A stretch of 52,282 bases of DNA from Candidatus Moraniibacteriota bacterium (GCA_018062205.1 JAGOSP010000006.1:1-52282), one strand, 5' to 3'; positions 1 to 10,002 are shown, counted from the stretch's first letter. The notes: generated by a model from the sequence alone, not told the origin. Program-made: numbers and translations.

Positions 1-53
1 CCCGAGGCGGTCGGTCCGGCGATGACGATCAGTTTGTGAGGGGGTAATTCCAT
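1..53 (-). CDS. miaA: tRNA dimethylallyltransferase MiaA, N-terminal fragment
   Basis: The 17 complete codons visible before the window edge encode a short lead followed by the phosphate-binding loop IVIAGPTASG, which is the hallmark N-terminus of MiaA. That enzyme transfers a dimethylallyl group to A37 of tRNAs reading UNN codons. The ATG at 53 puts the P-loop at the position usual for the family. No SD precedes it. The frame is also open upstream of this ATG (beyond base 260), so a longer protein cannot be excluded, but the usual MiaA N-terminus is short. It lies downstream of dnaE on the same strand. Confidence 0.8.
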   Translation of the reverse strand, partial: MELPPHKLIVIAGPTAS

Positions 54-216
54 AATAAGATGCGTTTTTTGAAAATGTCTTCTGTTGTTGTGGGATAGGG
101 AAAGATACTTTACCACATCCTGAAGCTCATATGAAGAGAGTGTTCTGTATCGGTGTATCTGATCAGTGAGCGTAAAGGTGATTTTTGTGGAATGTGTTAT
201 TGGCTGAGGCTGGGAG

Positions 217-279
217 GGTGATTTCTCTTTTTTTTGCAACGTGTTCGGAAACACCAGCATCAAAAAAAGAGAAATCACC
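217..279. repeat. Long inverted repeat between dnaE and miaA
   Basis: The arms at 217-236 and 261-279 are complementary over about 19 positions (GGTGATTTCTCTTTT... against its complement, with one extra T). A smaller hairpin (GTGTT/AACAC) lies inside the loop at 241-254. The run of T/A is inside the stem rather than after it, so this is not a textbook intrinsic terminator. It could end dnaE transcription or be a processing or regulatory hairpin before miaA. Confidence 0.75.
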
Positions 280-342
280 TTTCTTTTGCGCTTGAGAAAT
301 CTTCCGTATAGAGACTGTAAAAGGAACTTCTGAAGGTTTTTA

Positions 343-3300
343 CTATCTGACTGATTCGACACCCTGCAGCGCGCGTATCTGTTCGAGCGCAGTTTCTTCA
401 GCATGTATGCAAAAAGGCGTATCAATAGTGGTCCCATGCACGCTGACGAGTATTTTCACTTCACCTTTCTCAAGGGTACGAAGAAAGGCGGAGAGTTCGC
501 TAATGAGCTTGGCATCGGTTTGTTCTTCGAGGGTAATAAGGAGTTTGGGGGTTGTCGTTTGGTTTTCTTCTCCCTGGGTTTTTTCTGAAGCTGATTTTTC
601 TCGAGTTACGCGCACTCTTTCAAATTGAGTCAGAGTATCAAGAGAAAGTCGCTCGGCACTTTCGGCAATACAGCGAAGCTGTCCATCTTTGTGAGAAACT
701 CGGGCATTGACGAGTATAATATCATCTTCCTTCCAGAAACCGTCTGTTTGTTCGGCAATTTTCCCAAAAACGAGAATTTCGGTACGACCAGTCAGGTCTT
801 CGAGCCCAATAAAGAACATTGGGTGACCGTTTTTGGTGATCATCCTTCTCACAGAGGTGACAATGCCACCGATACGAACGCGACTGTCATTTCCTTGCTT
901 TTCAATATCGATAAGGGCTGTTGTGGTTTCTTTGAAGTAGTGTCGGTAGTCAGAAGCCGGGTGTCCGGTGATATAGAGTCCAAGAAGCTCTTTCTCCCAA
1001 GTCAGACGTTGTTGTTTCGAAGCGGGAATTGCTCGGGAAAGATGAATTTTGGTTTTTGGGAGTGGCATAGAACCAAAGAGACTTTGGGTGTGTGTTTCGG
1101 CGAGAGTAGATGATTGTTTCCCATAGCGGATAATGGCGTCAATACTTTCGAGTATTTGTTCGCGTTCGCCAAGTGTATCAAGAGCGCCTACTTTTGTGAG
1201 AGCCTCAACAGATTTTTTATTGAGGTCTTTGGTTTGGACGCGCTCGACAAAGTCTTCGAGGGTTTTAAATTTTCCTCCACGTTTTCGTTCTTTGACGATT
1301 TCTTCTGCGCAAACCGAGCCAACATTTTTGATAGCCTGCAGGCCAAAACGAACACGCTCAATGCCGTCATCGCCACGGATAACCGCGAAACTCTCAAAAC
1401 TTTCATTGATGTCTGGTTGGAGTACTTCGAGACCGATTTCGCGGGCTTCGCGCACCTCGATAGCGATTCGGTCAGTGTCATTCTGATCGCTCGTGAGGAG
1501 AGCGGCCATGAATTCGGCTGGGTAATGGGCCTTGAGATAGGCGGTTTGATAACCAATCATGGCATAACAAGCTGCATGGGAACGATTAAATCCATAGCCA
1601 GCGAACGGTTCGATAAAGGCGAAAACCTGTTCAGCAACATGTTTCGTAATGCCATGTTTGACACAGCCATCGATAAATTTGATGCGTTGTTCGGCGACTA
1701 ATTCCTTGATTTTTTTCCCGACTGCTTTGCGGAGCACATCAGCCTCACCAAGTGAGAAGCCGGCGAGATCGCGCGCGATTTGCATGAGCTGTTCTTGGTA
1801 AACAGCAACGCCGTAGGTATTCTTGAGAATCGGCTCGAGTTTTGGGTGAAGATATTCAATTTGCTTGGTGCCATGCTTGCCACCGATGAAGTCGGGGATA
1901 TATTCCATCGGTCCGGGACGATAGAGCGCGACCATGGCGATGATATCTTCGAAGACGGTTGGTTTGAGCTGCTTCAAATAGCGTTTCATACCAGTTGATT
2001 CGAGCTGAAAAACGCCGGTGGTGCGGGCTTCCTGAAGTACGCGGTAGGCTCCTTCATCATCAATAGGGAGTTTGTCCATGATATCGGAGACTGAAGCAGT
2101 GTCTGAATTGAGTCCAAGTTGTTTTGTGAGGGCCTCCATTTTATCGAGGGCGCGTACAATACGAAGCGTATTTTGAATAATAGTGAGGTTTTTGAGTCCA
2201 AGAAAGTCCATTTTGAGCAAACCGATTTTTTCGACCGCATTGTTTTTGGTTGAGGCAGCGTACTGCGTAACGACTCCCTCGCGTGAGCCAGAAATTCTTT
2301 GGAGAGGGGTGTATTCAGTAACGGGATCCTTGGTAATGACAACTCCACAGGCGTGCATGGAAGCATGGCGTGCAAGTCCCTCAATTTTTTGGGCATTGTC
2401 GACTAATCGACGCACTTCGACATTGTTCTCATAGTGTGTTTTGAACTCAGGGACTTCCTCAAGAGCTTTTCTGATGGAAGTGAACATGGGTATCATTTTG
2501 GCAGTCTGGTCGCAGAGAGAGAGGGGAATACCGAGGGCTCGACCAACATCACGAATGGCACCACGAGCAGCCATAGTTCCAAAAGTAATAATCTGCGCGA
2601 CATGGTCAGCCCCGAATCGTTCGCGAACATAGTTGAGTACGTCTTCTCGATGATCATCAGCAAAGTCCATGTCGACATCAGGCATGGAAATACGCTCAGG
2701 ATTGAGGAAGCGTTCAAAAAGGAGATCATATTGAATGGGGTCGAGGTTGGTGATACCGGTGAGATAAGCAACGAAAGAGCCGGCGGCTGATCCGCGGCCC
2801 GGGCCAACAACAACCCCATTATCTTTTGCCCAGTTGACGAAGTCCTGCACGATAAGGAAGTAGGATGCGAAGCCGGTTTTTCCAATAATATCAAGCTCGT
2901 AGTTGAGACGCGCGAGTTGTTCTTCTGTAGTTGGGGCGTCGCCAAAACGCTCCTTCAAACCAGTTTCGCAGAGCTCCCTCAAATATCCATCGGGGGTCAC
3001 ATTTTCGGGGAGAGGGTACACCGGAAGATGATTTACTCCGAAAGTGAAAGAAAAATGACAGGCATCAGCAATTTTTTGGGTATTCTCAAGAGCGTCGGGA
3101 AAGTCTTTGAAAATATCGCTCATCTCTTCGGAACTGCGAAGTGAAAGATCAAGTGACATCATTGAAAAACGATCGCGATCCTCAACGCGTTTGTTGTCAC
3201 GAATGCAGAGGAGCGTGTCTTGGACGGAGGCATCTTCACGATGGACATAGTGCACATCATTGGCTGCGACAAGCGGAATACCTGTTTCGCGAGAAAGGGC

Positions 3301-3873
3301 AATGAGCCCTTGATTCACGGTCGCCTGAGCCTCGTGTTCAAAATGAGGTTGAATTTCAAGATAGAAATTTCCAGCTCCAAAAATATTTTGATATTCAAGG
3401 GCGGCGAGTTTTGCCCGATCATAGTCACCATACATGAGTTCTGATGGCACTTCTCCTTGGAGTGATGAAGAGAGAGCGATGAGCCCTTCGTTATATTGGC
3501 GTAGCAGTGCTTTGTCAGTACGGGCTTTGTAGTAGAAGCCATCAAGTTGAGCAATGGAAATAATTTTGAGAAGATTCTTGTAGCCAATTTCATTTTTAAC
3601 CAAGAGAACGAGCGTATGACGTCGGCGGTCTTCGGCAGTGTTATTTTTACTGTGGAGGTCGTGGCAGATATACATTTCTGCTCCGATGATTGCTTTGATT
3701 CCGTAGTCTTTGGCTTTGGTGTAGAACTCAACCGCTCCGTAGAGGGCCGAAGTATCTGTGAGTGCGAGAGCAGTCTGCCCAAGCTCCTTGGCACGAGCTA
3801 AGAGCTCTTCTGGTCGGCCGAGAGCAGTCAGGAGTGTGTAATGCGAATGGACATGGAGGTGAGTGAAGTTCAT
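343..3873 (-). CDS. dnaE: DNA polymerase III subunit alpha
   Basis: This 1176-residue protein is the replicative polymerase catalytic subunit, a C-family polymerase of the DnaE type and usual length. The N-terminal PHP domain starts at FTHLHVHSHYTLL. The polymerase core carries the catalytic aspartates in PDVDMDF and a nearby GPGRGSAAGS motif. A helix-hairpin-helix region follows, and an OB fold with VRIGGIVTSVRR lies near residue 1000. The ATG at 3873 starts directly at the conserved PHP motif. No SD precedes it on the minus strand, as for most housekeeping genes here. A TATACT box lies about 205 bases upstream (4078-4083, minus), so the leader may be long. It is divergent from rnhB, and miaA follows downstream. 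Confidence 0.97.
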   Translation of the reverse strand: MNFTHLHVHSHYTLLTALGRPEELLARAKELGQTALALTDTSALYGAVEFYTKAKDYGIKAIIGAEMYICHDLHSKNNTAEDRRRHTLVLLVKNEIGYKNLLKIISIAQLDGFYYKARTDKALLRQYNEGLIALSSSLQGEVPSELMYGDYDRAKLAALEYQNIFGAGNFYLEIQPHFEHEAQATVNQGLIALSRETGIPLVAANDVHYVHREDASVQDTLLCIRDNKRVEDRDRFSMMSLDLSLRSSEEMSDIFKDFPDALENTQKIADACHFSFTFGVNHLPVYPLPENVTPDGYLRELCETGLKERFGDAPTTEEQLARLNYELDIIGKTGFASYFLIVQDFVNWAKDNGVVVGPGRGSAAGSFVAYLTGITNLDPIQYDLLFERFLNPERISMPDVDMDFADDHREDVLNYVRERFGADHVAQIITFGTMAARGAIRDVGRALGIPLSLCDQTAKMIPMFTSIRKALEEVPEFKTHYENNVEVRRLVDNAQKIEGLARHASMHACGVVITKDPVTEYTPLQRISGSREGVVTQYAASTKNNAVEKIGLLKMDFLGLKNLTIIQNTLRIVRALDKMEALTKQLGLNSDTASVSDIMDKLPIDDEGAYRVLQEARTTGVFQLESTGMKRYLKQLKPTVFEDIIAMVALYRPGPMEYIPDFIGGKHGTKQIEYLHPKLEPILKNTYGVAVYQEQLMQIARDLAGFSLGEADVLRKAVGKKIKELVAEQRIKFIDGCVKHGITKHVAEQVFAFIEPFAGYGFNRSHAACYAMIGYQTAYLKAHYPAEFMAALLTSDQNDTDRIAIEVREAREIGLEVLQPDINESFESFAVIRGDDGIERVRFGLQAIKNVGSVCAEEIVKERKRGGKFKTLEDFVERVQTKDLNKKSVEALTKVGALDTLGEREQILESIDAIIRYGKQSSTLAETHTQSLFGSMPLPKTKIHLSRAIPASKQQRLTWEKELLGLYITGHPASDYRHYFKETTTALIDIEKQGNDSRVRIGGIVTSVRRMITKNGHPMFFIGLEDLTGRTEILVFGKIAEQTDGFWKEDDIILVNARVSHKDGQLRCIAESAERLSLDTLTQFERVRVTREKSASEKTQGEENQTTTPKLLITLEEQTDAKLISELSAFLRTLEKGEVKILVSVHGTTIDTPFCIHAEETALEQIRALQGVESVR

Positions 3874-4176
3874 GTGTATAGGGAGGTGATAAGGGGGATT
3901 GGAATGTGTAGCTGGAGAAATATGGGGTAGATACTCAAAAAAATATCAACAAAAAACCGCATCGAGAACATCGAAACGGAATGTGGCACGTGAGCACGGA
4001 ATTTGTAGCATAATCATGTGTTTCTCTCAGCGCCCGGATCGCTCCATGGAGTTTGCAGAGAAGCTTAGGATAAGCCGAGTATAGCAGATTTTTGAGAAAA
4101 GAAAACCCCGAAAGAGCGTCCGGTTGGTTTTTCAAGGTTTGGAGTGACGAATTCAATAGAGATACATTTTTTGTTT

Positions 4177-4203
4177 TTGAGAAAAGGAAGTATACGCTAT
4201 ACT
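4177..4203 (+). promoter_or_regulatory. Candidate promoter of rnhB with -10 almost at the start codon
   Basis: TATACT at 4198-4203 ends six bases before the rnhB ATG (4210), with a weak TTGAGA at 4177-4182 and a short 15-base spacer. If it is used, transcription would begin at about the A of the ATG and the mRNA would be leaderless. No SD is present, which agrees with that reading. Confidence 0.45.
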
Positions 4204-4209
4204 AATGCT

Positions 4210-4920
4210 ATGCAAATCACAAATTTTGAGCTTGAAAAACTGAAATCACCGGAAGGTGGGCGTTTGGTGGTGGGAGTAGATGAGGTGGGGAGGGGTCCTC
4301 TTGCTGGGCCAGTCGTGGCAGCAGCGGTGACGTATCGTGACTTGCGTTTTGTCATTCCGATCGAAAAAGAAAAAGAGTTTGCGCTCATACGGGATTCAAA
4401 AAAATTATCTGAGAAGCAGCGTGAGCAGGTTTTCACAACGATACAGGAGTCTTTTTTTGTTGGTATTGGTATTATTGCACCCGAAACCATTGATCGGGTA
4501 AATATTCTTGAAGCGACTTTTCTGGCGATGAAAGCAGCTCTATCAGATTTGAAACGATCTTTGCCAGAGAAGAGTATACAAAACACCTGTTTTTTGATTG
4601 ATGGAAATCAGCAAATCCCGAATTTCTCTGGCGAGCAGGAGGCGATTATTGGCGGAGATGGCCTTTCGAAGTCTATTGCCGCGGCTTCCATTATTGCCAA
4701 AGTGACGCGTGATCGAATAATGGATGAATATGATCAAGAATATCCAGTTTATGGGTTTGCCCGGCATAAGGGGTATGGGACAAAAGAACATATGGATGCA
4801 TTGCGAAGATATGGGCCATGCCCACTTCATCGTCAGTCTTTCCGTCCGGTGCAGTTGTCTTCACCAGATACAGTAAATAAACGCTTTTCTCGAGATTTAC
4901 AGCCACGGCGTTCCCGATAA
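4210..4920 (+). CDS. rnhB: Ribonuclease HII
   Basis: The 236-residue product cuts the RNA strand of RNA/DNA hybrids and single ribonucleotides embedded in DNA. Diagnostic motifs are GVDEVGRGPLAGPVV (catalytic Asp and Glu), DSKKLSEKQRE, GDGLSKSIAAASIIAKVTRD with the third acidic site, and the C-terminal YGFARHKGYGT with the following PLHR. The frame is open upstream to 4144, but MQITNFELEKL at 4210 is a natural N-terminus and lies just after a -10 box, so the longer version is unlikely. It is divergent from dnaE and is followed by glycosyltransferase genes on the same strand. Confidence 0.95.
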   Translation: MQITNFELEKLKSPEGGRLVVGVDEVGRGPLAGPVVAAAVTYRDLRFVIPIEKEKEFALIRDSKKLSEKQREQVFTTIQESFFVGIGIIAPETIDRVNILEATFLAMKAALSDLKRSLPEKSIQNTCFLIDGNQQIPNFSGEQEAIIGGDGLSKSIAAASIIAKVTRDRIMDEYDQEYPVYGFARHKGYGTKEHMDALRRYGPCPLHRQSFRPVQLSSPDTVNKRFSRDLQPRRSR

Positions 4921-5005
4921 TTTTTTTGATATTTGGCTTAAGAGTGGGATATTTAAAAGAAAACAAGAATGTTCTGTGTTGGCGGCTTTTCGGGTATGGT
5001 GTACG

Positions 5006-6829
5006 ATGATTGATATGGAACAGAAATCGGGTCAAAGACAATGGCGTTGGCAGGTAGTAGCGATTCTCATCGGCATTCTTTGTGTGGGATTCTTTTTGCG
5101 AAGCTACCATTTTTCTGATTGGCTGCATTTTGAGCTTGATCAAGCTCGTGATGCTCGGGTAATTGATGTTGCAGCCGAAGGATCATTTGTAGATCTTCCT
5201 CTTCTCGGTCCAAAAGCGGGGGGAACATTTCTTCGCTTGGGGCCATTTTTCTATATTTTTCAGTACCTATCTGGTTTGGTATTTGGGATGAATCCGGTTG
5301 GGTACGCCCTTGGTGTTATGCTGCTCTCGGTTGCAACGCTTGGTGCTTTTTTCCTTTTCGCGCGACGGTTTTTTTCGGATCAATTGTCACTTGGATTGAC
5401 TGCGATTTTTTCAGTGTCGTTATTTTTTGTTTTGTATGGACGTTTTGCATGGAATCCAAATCCAATTCCATTTTTTATTATTTCAGGATTTTATGCCTTG
5501 TTAAGGTCTGTAGATATCCACGAGCAGCGTCGAGGAATGTGGTTTGTCCTATGTGTGGCATTTCTTGGTATAGCATCCCAGCTTCATTTTCTTGTTTTTA
5601 TCACTCTCCCGGTGTTCATGGCGAGCTTCCTTCTCATTCGTCGGCCAAAATATTCATGGAAGACGTGGCTGGCTGCTTTCGGAATCATAAGTATCTTGTA
5701 CTTGCCGGTTGTGTTGAATGAAATTGAAACACGAGGACAAAACTCGCAAGAGTTTTTCATGGCTATTACAAAAAAATCAACGAAGGAAGAGCGGAGTCTC
5801 CCGGAAAAATTTTTACGAGATGTGAGTGAGCATGGTCTTGCTAATCTGGTGATTTTGACTGGATTTGAAGGAGGGGCTTTCCCAGTTCTCCGTATTGAAA
5901 AAGGCGCTCTCACAAGCTTGTGTTTGGATCGATGCGACGAAGGGAAGTGGTATGGCGTAGCGGCAATACTCATATCCATGTTGTCTGTCTTCGCTTTAAT
6001 ATGGTTCTGGTGGCGAGAAAGAGACCGTGTAAAATCTGATTTTTTGTTGGTAGCACTCCTTTGGCTTGGGATTACTTTTCTGGTGTTTCTTCCTCTTTCA
6101 TACGGAATAGCACCTCGGTTTTTTCTTTTATCGGGACCGTTCTTTTTGCTCGCTTTTGGAGCTTTGCTGTTAGCGATTGAGCGACTATGGCACCGTCATC
6201 ATTTGGGGAGGATGATAAGTCTCTGTGTGATTGCTCTTCTTATCGGATCAAACGTGTTCTTTGTGACAGCACGTTTCCGCGAACTTTCACAGGCCGGATT
6301 TGAAGCGATTGAAAGTGCTCCGGACCGTATCCTGAAAGAGCGTATTCGCGTGACTCTCGAACAACAGAATTCTATAGTGTCCTTTCTTCAAGATCGATCG
6401 CAAGCGACTGGGTTTCCCGTGTATATGTTTAGTGAACCTCAACATCGGCGGGCCCTGAAGTATCTTCTTGAAGATCGTGGAATTGAAAATGCTGTTCTTG
6501 GGTTTGACGGGATTTATCGACAAGGAGTCTATTTCCTTATACTTCGGACGCGCTCGGATCATGAGGATGCACTCATGAAGTATTATACTTCGTACACGAT
6601 TGAGACTAAGACTTTATTTGGAACATTGGTTGTTTTCGAGCTTATTCCCAAGCCAGAAGCGATTATCGGTGAACGACAAGATTTTTCAATAAACAAATCA
6701 TCAAATTCATCGGCTCCACCACGTTATACATGGCGTGAATGGTTAAGTCGAAATCAATCAAATTCGAATGAGAATGAGAGGGAGGACGAGATTGATTCGT
6801 CGGTTGATGAAGGGGGAAACGAGCAGTAG
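5006..6829 (+). CDS. GT-C/GT39-family membrane glycosyltransferase
   Basis: This integral membrane protein of about 607 residues has roughly ten hydrophobic segments. The first TM helix is followed by an acidic loop containing FELDQARDAR, matching the aspartate-bearing first external loop of GT-C enzymes (ArnT/PMT, RgtA-D-like), which transfer sugars from polyprenyl-phosphate donors outside the membrane. A soluble C-terminal domain follows the last TM helix and ends in a very acidic, Ser/Asn/Glu-rich tail. ATG codons at 5006 and 5015 are both possible; an upstream TTG at 4976 is less likely. A second gene of the same class follows after about 45 bases, suggesting an operon for surface glycan or glycoprotein modification. 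Acceptor and sugar are unknown. Confidence 0.8.
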   Translation: MIDMEQKSGQRQWRWQVVAILIGILCVGFFLRSYHFSDWLHFELDQARDARVIDVAAEGSFVDLPLLGPKAGGTFLRLGPFFYIFQYLSGLVFGMNPVGYALGVMLLSVATLGAFFLFARRFFSDQLSLGLTAIFSVSLFFVLYGRFAWNPNPIPFFIISGFYALLRSVDIHEQRRGMWFVLCVAFLGIASQLHFLVFITLPVFMASFLLIRRPKYSWKTWLAAFGIISILYLPVVLNEIETRGQNSQEFFMAITKKSTKEERSLPEKFLRDVSEHGLANLVILTGFEGGAFPVLRIEKGALTSLCLDRCDEGKWYGVAAILISMLSVFALIWFWWRERDRVKSDFLLVALLWLGITFLVFLPLSYGIAPRFFLLSGPFFLLAFGALLLAIERLWHRHHLGRMISLCVIALLIGSNVFFVTARFRELSQAGFEAIESAPDRILKERIRVTLEQQNSIVSFLQDRSQATGFPVYMFSEPQHRRALKYLLEDRGIENAVLGFDGIYRQGVYFLILRTRSDHEDALMKYYTSYTIETKTLFGTLVVFELIPKPEAIIGERQDFSINKSSNSSAPPRYTWREWLSRNQSNSNENEREDEIDSSVDEGGNEQ

Positions 6830-6876
6830 ATGAGGAAAGAATATCTGAAATTTGACTCGATAATTTTGTGAGGTAT

Positions 6877-8424
6877 ATGATTTCTTGGCGACAAACAATA
6901 GTATTGTTAGGACTTATTTTGTGTGTTGGCTTTGGAATTCGAGCAATTGGTCTTGGAAATAATTCTTTTGCAGCCGATGAGTTCCTCGATATAAATTCTG
7001 CTTATGGCTATTTCAAAACAGGAGAATGGAAATCGTGGGATTTTAATCACCAAGAACCGAGTGTCATCAATATAAATGTTGCGCGGGATGAACGAGCCTC
7101 TCTGTATAAATGGCAGGTTGCTCAATTATTCCGCTTTTTGCCCCCTACAGAGGCTACTGCACGCATAGTGAGTGTTTTGTGGGGGAGTATTACTTTACTC
7201 GTGGTATTTTGGAGTACGCTGGTATTTACAAAGCGTCGTGAGATTGCCTTGGTAGCAACTTTTTTATGCGCACTTTCAGTTGCGGAAATTATATTTGATC
7301 GTCGGCTGAGAATGTATGCCATGTTTGCTCCTGTTTATCTCGCTTTGGCGACCGCTCTTTATCTATGTCTAGAACAAGCGCCGACTACACGGAGGCGTTT
7401 CGTACGATGGTTTTCAGAAAGAATGGGAATCCATATTGGGTATGCACTCCTTACAGGCGGTTTGCTTCTCATCGGGCTTGCAACACATCAATTGACAGCA
7501 ACCCTGATTTTTTCGGTTGCCTCGTATCTTCTGTGGGCGGGTTGGATGCAGTATCGAAAGACGCAGATTTGGAAGAATCGATACCTTGCTTTTCTTCTTC
7601 TTGGAATGGGGGCGCTTGTAATACTTCGCATTGGAGCTCCGAAATTTTTTGTTTCCTTTACAGCTGGTCTCATCTGGTTTGATAATCACTACAGTTATCT
7701 TGGATATGTGATGCAAGACTATGCGCATCCGCTTTTAGCCGTCTTTCTTATTGGTTTTGGTGTGTATAGCTTGGCGATACGGGAACATCGTTCCAAGGCG
7801 GCGGGATATCTCGCCTTTTCATTTTTGATACCTATTGCGTGTGCTATTTGGTTTTTCCGTCGGAACGCTGGCCCACAGTACATCTTTTTTGCGCAATCAT
7901 TTGGTATGATATTGGCAGCTGTGGGAATATTTGGTATATGGCAATTGTTACGAGAACATTTTCCAGAATGGAAGAAGTCCGTATCGCTTGCTGTCTTTAT
8001 AGGACTTTTTCTTTTGGTGCCAAATTTTGGGTATTTTCTTGAGGAAAATAACACGTATCACGAAACCTCTTCGGGGAGTAATCCAAATTATCGGAAGGTT
8101 TTTTCCTACGTGAAAAAGAATCTGCAACCAGGAGATGTCTTGGTGACACGAAATGTTCGAAACTACTATTGGAGCGGCGCTGATATTCCGGTCTATGATT
8201 TGGGTGATGAAGTGAATCGGGAGAAGCTTTCCAGAGATGCTCTGGAACAAGTTTTGGAGCAGTACAAAAGCGGATGGGTTGTTCTTTCGGACAATGATTA
8301 TGATTATGTTTCAAATGAAGCTGAAACCTTGATAAAACAACAAATGGAACTGGTAAGTAATTCAGCCGTTCGAGGTTCTATTGAAGTCTATCGCTTTGGA
8401 CAAAGAGGAGCAGAAAAAGAATAG
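6877..8424 (+). CDS. Second GT-C/GT39-family membrane glycosyltransferase
   Basis: This protein of about 515 residues has an N-terminal TM helix followed by the loop NNSFAADEFLDINSAY, the acidic donor-site loop expected in GT-C enzymes. Multiple TM segments and a C-terminal soluble domain (VKKNLQPGDVLVTRNVRNYY) follow. It is only distantly similar to the preceding gene, so the pair is probably not a recent duplicate. The start may be ATG 6877 or GTG 6868. The two genes are close together on one strand and probably co-transcribed. Inferred role: adding sugars from lipid-linked donors on the outer face of the membrane. Confidence 0.78.
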   Translation: MISWRQTIVLLGLILCVGFGIRAIGLGNNSFAADEFLDINSAYGYFKTGEWKSWDFNHQEPSVININVARDERASLYKWQVAQLFRFLPPTEATARIVSVLWGSITLLVVFWSTLVFTKRREIALVATFLCALSVAEIIFDRRLRMYAMFAPVYLALATALYLCLEQAPTTRRRFVRWFSERMGIHIGYALLTGGLLLIGLATHQLTATLIFSVASYLLWAGWMQYRKTQIWKNRYLAFLLLGMGALVILRIGAPKFFVSFTAGLIWFDNHYSYLGYVMQDYAHPLLAVFLIGFGVYSLAIREHRSKAAGYLAFSFLIPIACAIWFFRRNAGPQYIFFAQSFGMILAAVGIFGIWQLLREHFPEWKKSVSLAVFIGLFLLVPNFGYFLEENNTYHETSSGSNPNYRKVFSYVKKNLQPGDVLVTRNVRNYYWSGADIPVYDLGDEVNREKLSRDALEQVLEQYKSGWVVLSDNDYDYVSNEAETLIKQQMELVSNSAVRGSIEVYRFGQRGAEKE

Positions 8425-8529
8425 TTGGTTGAGTAAGAATAAACAGTGTCGTTTGCAAAAATTGATTCCTAAAAACGATCAGCTTAGAAAGAGTTAGTCG
8501 TTGGTTTTTTGGGCGGGAGACTCGAAGGT

Positions 8530-10002
8530 TTAAGATTTCTTTTTGAAGAGTTGTGTGAAAGGTGTCAAATCATCATTCGTAAGCTCCCCCGCAAAACGGA
8601 GAAGAACAAAATAGAGAAAGATGAGTAGTGTTCCGGAGAAGAGAAAGCTATATGATCCATGAGGAAGAATACGCGAGAAAGCCGATAAAAGAAGAACGCC
8701 TCCAAGAGACACAAGGAGTGTTCGTGGAGAAATTTGAACACGGAAATGTCGTTTAGTGGCGATGAGAATTGCGATAGTGACTGCGATGGAGATAATCGTC
8801 GTAGAAAGGGCGGCCCCGATAAGAAGCCATTGCGGAATAAGGAGAAAATTGAGCACAATCATGCCAAGAAATCCAAAAAAAGCGAGTTTCATAGGGATTT
8901 TGACAAGCCCTGCTCCGTTGAGAGCAAAGGAAAGAACGTAAAAAATTGTCAGAAAACCAACACCGAGAGCATAAATTTGCATGGGGCGTTCTGCAGCAGC
9001 GTATTGGCTTCCGTAGAAAAGGTGAAGGACTTGAGGGGTATACAGGATAAGAAAAGTGACCAGAGGGAAGAGAAGGAAAACCATAAGACGAAGTGCTTTG
9101 TTGACGAGGTTTTCGGTTTCCTTCGTATCTCGTTCGGCTGTGGTTTTGGAAATAGCAGGGAGAAGAATAATGGTGAGGGCATAGAAGAGATAGTAGGGAA
9201 TGCGCCCAGCGGTAATAGCAGCATTATAGATACCGGTGAGATAATCACTGCGGAGAAGACTCTTGATGAAGTAGAGGTCAAAAGTGAGAATACATTCATA
9301 GAAAAGAAGAAAGAGTGTGAGTGGCCCGGCATAAGCGAGTATGGTTTTTCCCGAGAAAGCCACAATTTTGTTTTTACTTTGTTTAACGTGAGGGAAATAA
9401 CGATGAGTGATGAGGATATCAGCAATAAGAGCAATCATGAAGACAAAAAGTGGTGCAGCGATATATCCCGAGACAGCACCGTGGACACCAAAGAAATAAG
9501 CAAAGCTAATGATAAATAGCATGCGTCCAAATGAGCGTATCATTTTGAGAGTTGCTTGGAGACGGAAGAAGTGTAGTCCGGTATAGTAGTAGAAATAGAA
9601 GGAAGCCGCGGCAAAAGCGGGAATAATGAGTGAAGAGAGATGGAAGAGGGGGGTGAGACTTGGGTCGTGAAGTGCGCGCGCAATGAGTGGCGCAGCGAGA
9701 AAGAAAAGAATGGTGACGGAAGACATAAGTATGACCTGGAGGCGTATAGCCTGGTGTTTGATGCCGAGGATTTTTTCGGGAGCGCTCTCAAATATTTCGG
9801 CCAGGTACTTAGACATCGCTGTCGGAATACCATTGCCAATCAAGATGATTACCATGGTAGTAAGCGTTACAACAAGACTGTAGCGGCCATAATCAGCCGG
9901 ACCGAGTATACGACCGACCGCTGATTGAATAATATAGCCAGCAATATTAAAAATAATTTCGGAGAAAGTGAGCCAAACGAGCGCCTGTGAGAATTTTTTC
10001 AT
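8530..10002 (-). CDS. Polysaccharide/lipid-linked oligosaccharide flippase (Wzx/MATE-like)
   Basis: The 490-residue protein has 12 to 14 predicted membrane segments. The N-terminus (KKFSQALVWLTFSEIIFNI, then GRILGPADYGRYSLVVTL) is typical of the oligosaccharide flippase/MurJ-like superfamily. A charged connection lies in the middle (TTAERDTKETENLVNKALRLM). Such proteins move undecaprenyl-linked sugar repeats across the cytoplasmic membrane. The setting, between two GT-C transferases and an O-antigen ligase-like gene, supports surface polysaccharide export. It is convergent with the preceding glycosyltransferase, and no clear terminator is seen in the 105-base gap. A MurJ role cannot be excluded without phylogeny. 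Confidence 0.85.
   Translation of the reverse strand: MKKFSQALVWLTFSEIIFNIAGYIIQSAVGRILGPADYGRYSLVVTLTTMVIILIGNGIPTAMSKYLAEIFESAPEKILGIKHQAIRLQVILMSSVTILFFLAAPLIARALHDPSLTPLFHLSSLIIPAFAAASFYFYYYTGLHFFRLQATLKMIRSFGRMLFIISFAYFFGVHGAVSGYIAAPLFVFMIALIADILITHRYFPHVKQSKNKIVAFSGKTILAYAGPLTLFLLFYECILTFDLYFIKSLLRSDYLTGIYNAAITAGRIPYYLFYALTIILLPAISKTTAERDTKETENLVNKALRLMVFLLFPLVTFLILYTPQVLHLFYGSQYAAAERPMQIYALGVGFLTIFYVLSFALNGAGLVKIPMKLAFFGFLGMIVLNFLLIPQWLLIGAALSTTIISIAVTIAILIATKRHFRVQISPRTLLVSLGGVLLLSAFSRILPHGSYSFLFSGTLLIFLYFVLLRFAGELTNDDLTPFTQLFKKKS

Noticed and set aside
3899-4084. 61-residue plus-strand ORF after a GGGAGGTGAT sequence
   Set aside because: It uses a TTG start, lies in the dnaE promoter region and its sequence is unlike a folded protein. 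The SD-like string alone is not enough.
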